Source of the DNA: Candidatus Poribacteria bacterium
GTDB lineage: Bacteria > Poribacteria > WGA-4E > WGA-3G
NCBI GenBank assembly: GCA_028818995.1
Contig: JAPPMR010000257.1
Location: forward strand, 1-11,070
Length of the DNA stretch: 11,070 nucleotides
Direction: 5' to 3'
Shown piece after piece: positions 1-6,337 of this stretch. The notes below the pieces were generated by a model. The model worked only from the letters and a program-made list of their open reading frames with translations, ran no database searches and had not been told where the DNA came from. The first letter of the stretch is position 1, and each line of letters starts with the position of its first letter. The translations under genes were made by a program, and so were the position numbers.

Positions 1-938
1 GGTCTATCAGGCGGTTGCGTGCCAGCAATAGTCTCCAAAAACGCATCCAGTTCCAATTCATACAAGCGTTGACGACTTTCACCATCTATCTTAACAATCT
101 GTTCTCCTTGCGAATACCCCTCCTTAGCATTTTGTAAACAGAGCCGAATCGTGTGTCCCGGTTCAAAAGGTTCAACGATGATAGCACTCCCCTCCGTGCC
201 GTAAACTTCAAACCGCCGCGCCATTGGACGCGGTTCCAAAGCAGAAATCGTGATAAACGCCATGCCTTGTTCATATTCATAAACAGTAAGCGTATTATCT
301 TTGAAAGGTTCCGTCGAACCGCCATCGTTACGTAGAAAACTGGTGACCTTCTCAGGTCTTCCTAACATCCAAACGATTTGATCCAGCACATGTCCACCTA
401 AATCGAAGAAGATACCACCGATATGTTGACTAATTCGTTTACGTGATTCCTCAGATATATTGGTCGACATGTGGGCACGCACGGAAAACACATTTCCCAA
501 AAAACCGGATCTTGCCCACTCTGTCACCAGCTTAAAACTGGAATGATACCGCAGCATATACCCTAACTGAACTAATAGCGATTTTTCTTGGGCGGTATTA
601 ATTACGCGTTGCCACTGTTCCCAGTTTTCGCCAGCGGGTTTATCGTACCACACGTGTTTATCAGCATTCACAATTTCTTCTGTCTGATCTAAACTTTCAG
701 CATTATTCCCTTCAGAAGCAACAGCAACAATCGTTTCGTCGTCAAGCATATCCGCTGCATCTGCAAACCAGTGAATGTCGTTAGCCCAACTGTCGCTTGC
801 TTGAAGTTGCGCGCGTCGTTCTTTATCAGGTTCAAATACACCCGCCACCTCAACATAGGGATTAACAAGCATCGCTTGCATTTTCCCGCGTGCGTGTCCA
901 TGTTTAGTGCCATATTGTGCCATTCGTATTTTTGCCAT
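1..938 (-). CDS. Gfo/Idh/MocA family oxidoreductase, 3' end outside window
   Basis: The reading frame stays open from ATG at 938 to the left edge (312 codons seen), so the C-terminus is missing. The family consists of NAD(P)-dependent dehydrogenases acting on sugars, inositols and related polyols. The N-terminal Rossmann region (residues about 4-20) reads QYGTKHGHARG, a variant of the usual GxGxxG. The EKP-type motif is DKP at 99-101, with the likely catalytic Lys at 100. The second domain has GGIFFDLGGHVLDQ (174-187), matching the conserved Gly-rich Asp...His site (D179, H183). The start is supported by GGAGGAG just upstream (942-948). The gene is divergent from argJ and has its own promoter at 971-998. 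It is cytoplasmic and its substrate is unknown. Family assignment is firm; any specific enzyme name would be a guess. Confidence 0.93.
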   Translation of the reverse strand, partial: MAKIRMAQYGTKHGHARGKMQAMLVNPYVEVAGVFEPDKERRAQLQASDSWANDIHWFADAADMLDDETIVAVASEGNNAESLDQTEEIVNADKHVWYDKPAGENWEQWQRVINTAQEKSLLVQLGYMLRYHSSFKLVTEWARSGFLGNVFSVRAHMSTNISEESRKRISQHIGGIFFDLGGHVLDQIVWMLGRPEKVTSFLRNDGGSTEPFKDNTLTVYEYEQGMAFITISALEPRPMARRFEVYGTEGSAIIVEPFEPGHTIRLCLQNAKEGYSQGEQIVKIDGESRQRLYELELDAFLETIAGTQPPDR

Positions 939-970
939 ATTCTCCTCCACAATTCATAATCGTTGTTTTT

Positions 971-998
971 ATTGTATATACCTCTTGTTGAATGTCAA
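971..998 (-). promoter_or_regulatory. Sigma70-type promoter of the left oxidoreductase gene
   Basis: Read on the minus strand, TTGACA (998-993) is separated by 16 bp from TACAAT (976-971). This puts the transcription start near 964, about 25 nt before the ATG at 938. It is a perfect -35 box with a near-consensus -10. It lies back to back with the argJ promoter. Confidence 0.7.
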
Positions 999-1011
999 GA
1001 AAAATATAGGT

Positions 1012-1029
1012 ATGGAAATCATTTTCCAT
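1012..1029. promoter_or_regulatory. Operator-like palindrome next to the argJ -35 box
   Basis: ATGGAAA (1012-1018) and TTTCCAT (1023-1029) form perfect 7-bp inverted arms around a 4-bp centre. The element ends exactly one base before the argJ -35 hexamer and lies 14 bp upstream of the divergent -35. It has the size and placement of a dimeric repressor or activator site. The cognate regulator is unknown, and a chance AT-rich palindrome cannot be excluded. Confidence 0.4.
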
Positions 1030-1058
1030 TTGACAATTCGGTAATTCTATATTAGAAT
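1030..1058 (+). promoter_or_regulatory. Sigma70-type promoter of argJ
   Basis: TTGACA (1030-1035) is separated by 17 bp from TAGAAT (1053-1058), a consensus -35, ideal spacing and a one-mismatch -10. Transcription would begin near 1065 and give a leader of only about 24 nt before the ATG at 1089. That leaves no room for a riboswitch or attenuator, so control would be at the promoter. Confidence 0.75.
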
Positions 1059-1059
1059 T
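1043..1059. promoter_or_regulatory. Palindrome overlapping the argJ -10 box
   Basis: AATTCTA and TAGAATT form perfect 7-bp arms around a 3-bp centre, and the right arm contains the -10 hexamer TAGAAT. A protein bound here would block argJ transcription. The arms face the opposite way from the ARG-box pattern (TGAAT...ATTCA), so an ArgR site is not supported. Part of the symmetry may simply follow from the -10 sequence. Confidence 0.35.
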
Positions 1060-1088
1060 CCTGCTACACTATCCGTAAGGAGCAATTC

Positions 1089-2294
1089 ATGAAACAGATA
1101 GATGGCGGGATTACTACTGTCCCAGGTATTCAAGCTGCCGGTATCCACGCTGGCATCAAGAAAGCGGAATTGAAAGATTTAGCACTCATCGTTACCGATG
1201 CACCTGCGGCGGCTGCGGGTGTTTTTACCAAAAACAGTGTAACCGCTGCACCTGTACTGGTCTGTCGTCAACACCTTAGCGATTCAGTAGCACAAGCAAT
1301 TATAATCAATAGCGGTAATGCTAATGCTTGCACGGGCGAACTCGGCATGTCAAACGCACAAAGGATGGCATCTACAACAGCAGAACAACTCGGCATAGAT
1401 GAAAATCTTGTCCTCGTTTCCTCTACGGGTGTCATCGGACAACAATTGCCGATGGATAAAATTGAAAACGGGATTCAACTCGCTGCTAACGCTCTCAGCA
1501 CCGAAGGCGGTGCCAAGGCTGCAGAAGCCATTATGACGACCGATACACATCCGAAATCTGCTGCTGTTGAAATGGAAATTGATGGTAAAGCTGTGAGAAT
1601 CGGTGGGATTGCCAAAGGTTCAGGGATGATTGCACCAAATATGGCGACTATGCTCTCCTATCTAACAACGGATGTCCGTATCAATAGTGGAACGCTCCAA
1701 TCTGCTCTGACTCATGTTGTAGATAATACATATAACCTTCTAACCGTTGACACTGACCGCAGCACAAATGACACTGTGATTATTCTTGCCACAGCCAACG
1801 CGGAAAATACCAAAATAGTCGAAGCCAAAGGAACACATTATGAGGCATTTTGTGAAGGATTACAATTTGTCTGCACCGAATTGGTAAAGATGCTCGCGCG
1901 TGATGGTGAAGGCGCTACCAAACTTGTTGAAGTAGTTGTCAAACATGCCAAAAACCGTAGTGATGCAGAAAAAGCTGCACGTGCAGTTGCAGAATCGCCC
2001 CTCGTCAAAACTGCCGTTTTTGCTAACGATGCTAACTGGGGACGAATTATGATGGCAATTGGCAAATCTGGTGCCGAATTTGATGCATATCAGGTGGATG
2101 TACTACTTGCAGATTACCCGCTTGTGAAAAACGGCATGGATGCTGGCTATGACGAGGAAAAAGCCACCCAATTGTTTGATAACGATCCGGTTCGGATTAC
2201 AATTGACCTACGCGCTGGCGATACTGAGATAACCATGTGGACATGTGATTATTCTTACGATTATATCCGAATCAATGCTGACTACCGCACTTAA
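1089..2294 (+). CDS. argJ: Glutamate N-acetyltransferase / ornithine acetyltransferase ArgJ
   Basis: ArgJ transfers acetyl from N-acetylornithine to glutamate, recycling the acetyl group in cytoplasmic arginine synthesis. Some members also acetylate glutamate from acetyl-CoA, which cannot be decided here. The 401-residue length is normal. Family marks are NSGNANACTG (74-83), the oxyanion-hole region SSTGVIG (111-117), and KGSGMIAPNMATML (176-189). In that last motif the precursor cleaves itself between A186 and T187, making T187 the N-terminal nucleophile of the beta subunit. NDANWGRI and the typical terminal RINADYRT are also present. The ATG at 1089 follows AAGGAG (1077-1082) at a 6-nt spacing and a strong promoter. 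No other arg gene is visible, so it stands alone here, divergent from an oxidoreductase and followed by tRNA genes. Confidence 0.98.
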   Translation: MKQIDGGITTVPGIQAAGIHAGIKKAELKDLALIVTDAPAAAAGVFTKNSVTAAPVLVCRQHLSDSVAQAIIINSGNANACTGELGMSNAQRMASTTAEQLGIDENLVLVSSTGVIGQQLPMDKIENGIQLAANALSTEGGAKAAEAIMTTDTHPKSAAVEMEIDGKAVRIGGIAKGSGMIAPNMATMLSYLTTDVRINSGTLQSALTHVVDNTYNLLTVDTDRSTNDTVIILATANAENTKIVEAKGTHYEAFCEGLQFVCTELVKMLARDGEGATKLVEVVVKHAKNRSDAEKAARAVAESPLVKTAVFANDANWGRIMMAIGKSGAEFDAYQVDVLLADYPLVKNGMDAGYDEEKATQLFDNDPVRITIDLRAGDTEITMWTCDYSYDYIRINADYRT

Positions 2295-2336
2295 CTCTAT
2301 TTCAACAAGTCAAAATTCTTAAAAAAGTCTCTTCTT

Positions 2337-2362
2337 GTAGGAGCAACCTCCTGGTCGCGACC
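2337..2362 (+). repeat. GTAG-headed hairpin repeat, copy A
   Basis: This lies in the 212-bp gap between argJ and tRNA-Gly. GTAG is followed by GAG-CAAC-CTC (stem AGGAG/CTCCT, 4-nt loop) and then at once by the perfect 10-bp palindrome GGTCGCGACC (2353-2362). It shares the GTAGG head with the hairpins at 2599, 2643 and 7363. There is no T-run after it, so it is not a convincing intrinsic terminator for argJ, although it might stabilise the mRNA 3' end. The rest of the gap holds only the tRNA promoter and a small palindrome at 2491-2504. Confidence 0.5.
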
Positions 2363-2423
2363 GTGCTAAAATATTGAAAAAAACAAGAAAACTGCATGGC
2401 TCTGGGAATCTAAGGAAATTAAT

Positions 2424-2452
2424 TTGACATTTATATGATAATATGTTACAAT
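2424..2452 (+). promoter_or_regulatory. Promoter of the tRNA cluster
   Basis: TTGACA (2424-2429), a 17-bp spacer and TACAAT (2447-2452) place the transcription start near 2459, about 48 nt before mature tRNA-Gly. The leader contains the 14-bp inverted repeat AATCTTAAAAGATT (2491-2504), ending 2 nt before the tRNA. That could be a processing signal or could be chance. Confidence 0.75.
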
Positions 2453-2506
2453 AAATTCGCTTTTAAGGTATGTGTCATTTCTTTATCACTAATCTTAAAA
2501 GATTGT

Positions 2507-2578
2507 GCGGGAGTAGCTCAGCGGTAGAGCTCCACCTTGCCAAGGTGGAGGTCGCGGGTTCAAATCCCGTCTCCCGCT
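2507..2578 (+). tRNA. tRNA-Gly (anticodon GCC)
   Basis: A full 72-nt cloverleaf. The acceptor GCGGGAG pairs with CTCCCGC (2571-2577) and the discriminator is T2578. The anticodon stem is CCACC/GGTGG with loop TTGCCAA, giving anticodon GCC at 2539-2541. The T-loop is TTCAAAT. No 3' CCA is encoded, so CCA must be added by nucleotidyltransferase. It is the first gene of a three-tRNA cluster. Confidence 0.97.
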
Positions 2579-2582
2579 TCTA

Positions 2583-2621
2583 TACCAAATATTTTTTGGT
2601 AGGCGCGCTTTGTAAGCGCGC
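2583..2621 (+). repeat. GTAG-headed double-hairpin repeat, copy B
   Basis: Two consecutive hairpins follow tRNA-Gly. The first is TACCAAA (2583-2589) with TTTGGTA (2595-2601) around a 5-nt AT loop. The second is GCGCGCTT (2603-2610), loop TGT, AAGCGCGC (2614-2621), a perfect 8-bp stem. The tetranucleotide GTAG (2599-2602) sits directly before the second stem, as in REP elements. Copy C begins 7 nt downstream, giving a 44-bp period between the two GTAG heads. Confidence 0.65.
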
Positions 2622-2628
2622 AACATTA

Positions 2629-2665
2629 CTACAAATATTATTGTAGGCGCGTTTTGTAAACGCGC
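2629..2665 (+). repeat. GTAG-headed double-hairpin repeat, copy C
   Basis: This has the same architecture as copy B. CTACAA (2629-2634) pairs with TTGTAG (2641-2646), followed by GCGCGTTT (2647-2654), loop TGT and AAACGCGC (2658-2665). Relative to copy B, a C-G pair in the GC stem has become T-A with both arms changed, and the first stem also differs on both arms while staying paired. Paired changes of this kind indicate that secondary structure is conserved, not just sequence. Confidence 0.65.
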
Positions 2666-2672
2666 ATCTATC

Positions 2673-2744
2673 GGTGGCGTAGCCAAGTGGTAAGGCACGA
2701 GTCTGCAAAACTCCTATTCGTCGGTTCGATTCCGACCGCCACCT
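2673..2744 (+). tRNA. tRNA-Cys (anticodon GCA)
   Basis: The acceptor GGTGGCG pairs with CGCCACC (2737-2743) and the discriminator is T2744. The D-arm is GCC...GGC. The anticodon loop CTGCAAA gives GCA at 2705-2707. The T-arm is GTCGG/CCGAC. Unlike the two flanking tRNA genes, CCA is encoded directly after the discriminator (2745-2747). The first anticodon-stem pair is a C-C mismatch (2698/2714), leaving four good pairs. The gene otherwise looks functional. Confidence 0.95.
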
Positions 2745-2758
2745 CCATTCCTAAATAC

Positions 2759-2832
2759 GGGCGGTTAGCTCAGGTGGCTAGAGCGTTTGCTTGACATGCA
2801 AGAGGTCACAGGTTCAAGTCCTGTACCGCCCA
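2759..2832 (+). tRNA. tRNA-Val (anticodon GAC)
   Basis: A 74-nt cloverleaf. The acceptor GGGCGGT pairs with ACCGCCC (2825-2831) and the discriminator is A2832. The anticodon stem is TTTGC/GCAAG (one wobble pair) with loop TTGACAT, giving GAC at 2793-2795. The T-arm is ACAGG/CCTGT. CCA is not encoded; TCC follows. It is only 14 nt after tRNA-Cys and probably shares its transcript. Confidence 0.97.
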
Positions 2833-2908
2833 TCCTTCCTAAGATTGAGATTGAATAGTGGTGTTCTAAACTTGTTAACTAAAACAACGAATATTGGAGA
2901 CCCTGTTT

Positions 2909-4591
2909 ATGAAAGCCAATCAGATTATCACAACAATCTTTTTGATTAGTGTTTTTGTTTTACCAAAAACCTTTGCAGCGGATGCACCACATACTATTCT
3001 TGAAGGGCATACCGATGCGGTATATAGTGTTGCATTTAACTCTGATGGTGACATGCTTGCAAGTAAGAGCAAAGAGGGAACCATTAAGATATGGAATCCT
3101 ATCACAAGACAACCCTTAAGTACTATAAATACAAATACGGGTGGAGACATCGTATTTAGTCCTGATGGGCGTTTGCTCGCAAGTAGTGACGAAAAAGGCA
3201 AAGTTGTTAATTTGTGGAATCCGAATACTGGTAAAGTAATAAAGACTATTAAGGAACACAAGGGAGAAGTCAGCAGCCTTGCATTTAGTCCGCATGGAAC
3301 TGTACTCGCCATCGGAACTCGTGATAACAAAATCTATCTATGGAACTACGACACAGACGAACTTTTGCGAATTTTGGGAACACAAAAACCGTGCAGTCTT
3401 TCTTTCAATACTGATGGAAGTAGCCTTGCTAATAGGGTTACCGGAGATAGGCAAGTCAAAGTGTGGAATACCAATACAGGAGAATCCCTATACACGTTTG
3501 AACCGAAGGTGGAACTTGTCTTTGATATTGCGTTCAGTCCTGAAGGACACATGCTGGCGAGTGCTGGCTGGGGTGGAATAGACCTATGGGATGCCAACAC
3601 AGGCGAACTATTACGATCTTTTCCCAGACAAAGTGGTAGGTTTATAATATGTGTTGCATTTAGTCCAGATGGACGCGTGCTTGCAGGTGGAAGGGATGAT
3701 AAAAAAATAGACTTGTGGGATGTAGATAATGCTCTATTCTTGGAAACACTTACCGGGCATACAGGAGATAGTAGAGATGGTGACACGGCGTATGTCTATG
3801 ATGTTATGTTTAGTCCTGATGGACACATCTTGGCAAGTGCTGGTGGTGATAAAACTGTACGTCTCTGGGAAATTACGCCACAAGAAGAGGTAGAACCACC
3901 ACAACCGCCAGATTTTTTAACAAATGAGAATCTGAAAACGTGGACTGAGGATTTCAACGCAGGCCGTCTCAATTCGTGGAAAAAACGTGAACTTCAACGC
4001 GAAAGGGTTACTTGGCAAGCACAAAATGATCGCTTGCATGTACGAACCAAACCTTTTTGTAATGGGCAATTGAACGTCGGCAATCGCCTGGAAGAACAAA
4101 CCAATTACACGCTTAGATTCACAGCTTTACCTATTAATGTTGATCAGGTCCGTGTCAAACTTAGTGTTGTATCTACACACAATGCCAACGTCGGCATTTT
4201 CATTGGCAAGGACCCTCAGGATGAACTAATCCACCCTTTTGAATATGCTTATCAATTTGCTGACCATACACTTGGTAGTCCTGAAAAAGGACCTCGGACA
4301 TCAGCACCACGTATTGCATTGAACAACTTAGACGAGATAGATGTAGTATTTGATCGTGGACATTTTTATCTTTATTCTAATGATGAATACATAGTTGATT
4401 TTAAAGTTGATACTTTAGAAACAATCGATCTTCTTGGAATAGCTGTTTTCCCGAAGGTATGTAGACAAGTTGCTGATGTCGTCGTGGATGATTTCATCAT
4501 TTCGGGGACATCAATTCCTGATGCAGTCAGTCTAAATGTGCGTGCTAAAGGTAAAGTTACTGTTTTATGGGGTAAGTTGAAACAGAACTAA
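2909..4591 (+). CDS. Exported WD40 seven-bladed propeller fused to a jelly-roll-like domain
   Basis: The 560-residue product starts with a Sec signal peptide (KANQ then a hydrophobic stretch at 6-19; likely cleavage after TFA, residue 23). Seven WD40 repeats follow, each closed by a [I/L/V]W motif with W at 62, 103, 145, 186, 227, 270 and 320, enough for one complete propeller. A Pro/Glu linker (325-335) leads to a domain opening with TWTEDFN...LNSW and closing with VVVDDFIISG (524-533), a pattern seen in concanavalin-like jelly rolls; that fold is inference. The tail ends in KGKVTVLWGKLKQN. The ATG at 2909 is preferred over the in-frame TTG at 2894 because it begins the signal peptide and has GGAG 9 nt upstream. 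WD40 propellers bind partners rather than catalyse, so an extracytoplasmic binding role is likely. It probably leads an operon with the next two genes. Confidence 0.9.
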   Translation: MKANQIITTIFLISVFVLPKTFAADAPHTILEGHTDAVYSVAFNSDGDMLASKSKEGTIKIWNPITRQPLSTINTNTGGDIVFSPDGRLLASSDEKGKVVNLWNPNTGKVIKTIKEHKGEVSSLAFSPHGTVLAIGTRDNKIYLWNYDTDELLRILGTQKPCSLSFNTDGSSLANRVTGDRQVKVWNTNTGESLYTFEPKVELVFDIAFSPEGHMLASAGWGGIDLWDANTGELLRSFPRQSGRFIICVAFSPDGRVLAGGRDDKKIDLWDVDNALFLETLTGHTGDSRDGDTAYVYDVMFSPDGHILASAGGDKTVRLWEITPQEEVEPPQPPDFLTNENLKTWTEDFNAGRLNSWKKRELQRERVTWQAQNDRLHVRTKPFCNGQLNVGNRLEEQTNYTLRFTALPINVDQVRVKLSVVSTHNANVGIFIGKDPQDELIHPFEYAYQFADHTLGSPEKGPRTSAPRIALNNLDEIDVVFDRGHFYLYSNDEYIVDFKVDTLETIDLLGIAVFPKVCRQVADVVVDDFIISGTSIPDAVSLNVRAKGKVTVLWGKLKQN

Positions 4592-4646
4592 ACACACCAA
4601 TTCCTGCAGGCTGATGTGATCGCTTTTCTAAAAAAGGAGGCATCGA

Positions 4647-5363
4647 ATGAACCGAATCTTTTCTTTATGTCTAATTCTTTGTGTCCTGTTATTTGCTACC
4701 ACCGTTGTGTTCGCCAAAACATGGGTAGAGGATTTCAACACTGCCTCTTTTGATTCTTGGACGAAGCATGATCCTGAAAACAGAAGCACATGGCAGTCAA
4801 AAGATGGTCGCTTGGATGTATGGGCACAACCACCACCTCCACCCGGACTACCTGACAGATATGTGCTGGAATTCACGGGGTTTCGGTTTGATGTTGAAAA
4901 ACTTAGTGTCAAAGTCAGGATTCTTGAGGCTCGCAATACAGGTGTGGGAATTCTTATCGGACAATACGATGGGCAGGGAAGTATAACCCTCCGAACTATT
5001 GCATTTCTCCACAGATCTGTATTCTCAGTAATTTGGAAACCCAAAGGTTTTGAATTAATCCGAGAAGCAAAAAACGAAAATCCTACACCCGCTCCTCTTG
5101 AAGCTATGGAAATTTCATTCAATAAGGGAGATTTTGAAGTTTTGACAAAGGGAAAATTCATCGTTAAATACCATGTGCCACAACTCCCAACAATTAATTG
5201 TATCGGGTTAGTTTCTATAGTTGGTAGAGGAAGAGGCGTAGTTGCACATTCTGTGTTAGACAACTTTGTAATTTCTGGTCCCAATGTCCCAGCGCACGGC
5301 ACCCTAAATGTGCGTTCTAAAGGCAAAGCTACGGTCTTATGGGGAGAGTTGAAACAGCAATAA
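4647..5363 (+). CDS. Secreted stand-alone jelly-roll-like domain protein, paralogue 1
   Basis: The product has 238 residues. The signal peptide is 1-23 (MNRIFSLCLILC..., likely cleavage after VFA). The mature part is one domain homologous to the C-terminal third of the preceding WD40 fusion: TWVEDFN...FDSW near its start, TWQSKDGRLDVW (50-61), VGILIGQ in the middle, MEISFNKGDFEV, then VLDNFVISGPNVP and the tail VRSKGKATVLWGELKQQ. The start is well set by AAAGGAGG (4633-4640) 6 nt before the ATG. The gap to the upstream gene is 55 bp, so cotranscription is likely. The Pro-rich segment PPPPPG (67-72) is shared in shorter form with paralogue 2. No catalytic residues can be recognised. A carbohydrate- or partner-binding role is plausible but unproven. 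Confidence 0.85.
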   Translation: MNRIFSLCLILCVLLFATTVVFAKTWVEDFNTASFDSWTKHDPENRSTWQSKDGRLDVWAQPPPPPGLPDRYVLEFTGFRFDVEKLSVKVRILEARNTGVGILIGQYDGQGSITLRTIAFLHRSVFSVIWKPKGFELIREAKNENPTPAPLEAMEISFNKGDFEVLTKGKFIVKYHVPQLPTINCIGLVSIVGRGRGVVAHSVLDNFVISGPNVPAHGTLNVRSKGKATVLWGELKQQ

Positions 5364-5423
5364 AGCCATCAAGAATAAGACTACAATGTCCAAATAATGC
5401 TGTCATAATTGAAAGAGTATCTG

Positions 5424-6206
5424 ATGAACCGATTTCACACACTATTTCTGATTCTTTGTATGTTACTTTTTATTCAAGGACAAATGGTGCTTGCCGAGAC
5501 TTGGATAGAAAATTTTAGTAATAACCTTGATTCATGGAAAGAATATGATGACCATTTTGATGGAGGCATTTGGGCACCCAAAAAAGTAATCTGGCAAACA
5601 AAAAATGGGAAATTAGATGCCTGGATAGATCCCCCTCCCACTCCCGGAATCTTTGAAGAATTTCCGCTCGAATTTGTTGGTTTTCCAATTATGGCTAAAG
5701 AACTCAATGTCAAAGTTAAGATTCTTCAGACAAATCAGACAAATCTTGACAGAATTGGAATTCTAATAGGACAACATGATGAAAGAGGTGGTGTAATAGG
5801 CGATACGTTTCATTTTCTTAACGGTTCTTTTATTCCTTTAAACAGAACTCCTTTTAGAAATGGCGTAATACAAACACCACCGCTACATACATTTGAAATA
5901 ACGGAAATCGCCCATCAAGTTAATTCAGATCATTTTCCTCTTGAAGAAATGGAAATTTCATTTAACAATGGACACTTTAAGTTTTTGTCCAAAGGTGATC
6001 TTTTAACTGAATTTAAGTGTCCACAAATGACAAAAATTGATTGCGTTGGGATAATTGCGTATGTGGAACGGGGGTTAGGGCACATAGGAACATTTGTATT
6101 AGATGACTTTGTAATTACAGGTCCTAATGTCCCAGCACAGGGCTTAACGAACGTCCGCCCTAATGGTAAGGCTGCGATTTTGTGGGGAGAGTTGAAGCAT
6201 CAGTAG
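5424..6206 (+). CDS. Secreted stand-alone jelly-roll-like domain protein, paralogue 2
   Basis: The product has 260 residues. The signal peptide begins MNRFHTLFLILC and probably ends after VLA (residue 24). The ATG at 5424 is chosen over the in-frame TTG at 5409 because MNR also begins paralogue 1 and the stub at 6275. The SD is weak (GAAAGAG). The mature domain parallels paralogue 1: TWIENF...LDSW, WQTKNGKLDAW, DPPPTPG, IGILIGQHD, MEISFNNGHFKF, VLDDFVITGPNVP and the tail VRPNGKAAILWGELKHQ. It carries an extra central segment (roughly 130-175) not seen in paralogue 1. The identical AGCCATCAAG directly after both stop codons (5364 and 6207) shows that the duplication unit included the 3' flank. 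Function is unknown beyond export and probable binding. Confidence 0.83.
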   Translation: MNRFHTLFLILCMLLFIQGQMVLAETWIENFSNNLDSWKEYDDHFDGGIWAPKKVIWQTKNGKLDAWIDPPPTPGIFEEFPLEFVGFPIMAKELNVKVKILQTNQTNLDRIGILIGQHDERGGVIGDTFHFLNGSFIPLNRTPFRNGVIQTPPLHTFEITEIAHQVNSDHFPLEEMEISFNNGHFKFLSKGDLLTEFKCPQMTKIDCVGIIAYVERGLGHIGTFVLDDFVITGPNVPAQGLTNVRPNGKAAILWGELKHQ

Positions 6207-6274
6207 AGCCATCAAGCTTGATTTATAACGAAGTTCGGTGTAGTATATATCAGAATTGAGATAGGATGTATCAG

Positions 6275-6337
6275 ATGAACCGGCATTACGCACTATTTTT
6301 GATTTTCTCTGCACTTGCGCAGCAACATACCTTATAA
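6275..6337 (+). pseudogene. Signal-peptide stub of a fourth jelly-roll paralogue
   Basis: The frame encodes MNRHYALFLIFSALAQQHTL and a stop, 20 residues. The first ten align with MNRFHTLFLI of the preceding gene, and the upstream flank (AATTGAGAT..., TATCAG before the ATG) resembles that gene's flank as well. No mature domain follows. The frame ends exactly where the convergent sugar kinase gene finishes (6332-6337), so the rest was probably deleted or replaced at that junction. A functional 20-residue peptide is much less likely. Confidence 0.6.

Noticed and set aside
2495..2698. Minus-strand reading frame of 67 codons across tRNA-Gly and the hairpin repeats
   Set aside because: It lies over a clear tRNA gene and palindromes, has no ribosome binding site and no recognisable protein features.
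2920..3786. Minus-strand frames opposite the WD40 fusion gene
   Set aside because: They are mirror images of repeat-encoded sequence, and the plus-strand frame has a signal peptide and seven WD40 repeats.
4592..4646. Possible terminator around the CCTGCAGG palindrome after the WD40 fusion gene
   Set aside because: The palindrome is only 8 bp with no loop and no T-run, and the next gene starts 55 bp downstream with a strong SD, which favours an operon.
5409..5423. Upstream TTG start for paralogue 2 adding five residues
   Set aside because: The MNR start at 5424 is shared by paralogue 1 and the stub, and it gives a standard signal peptide.
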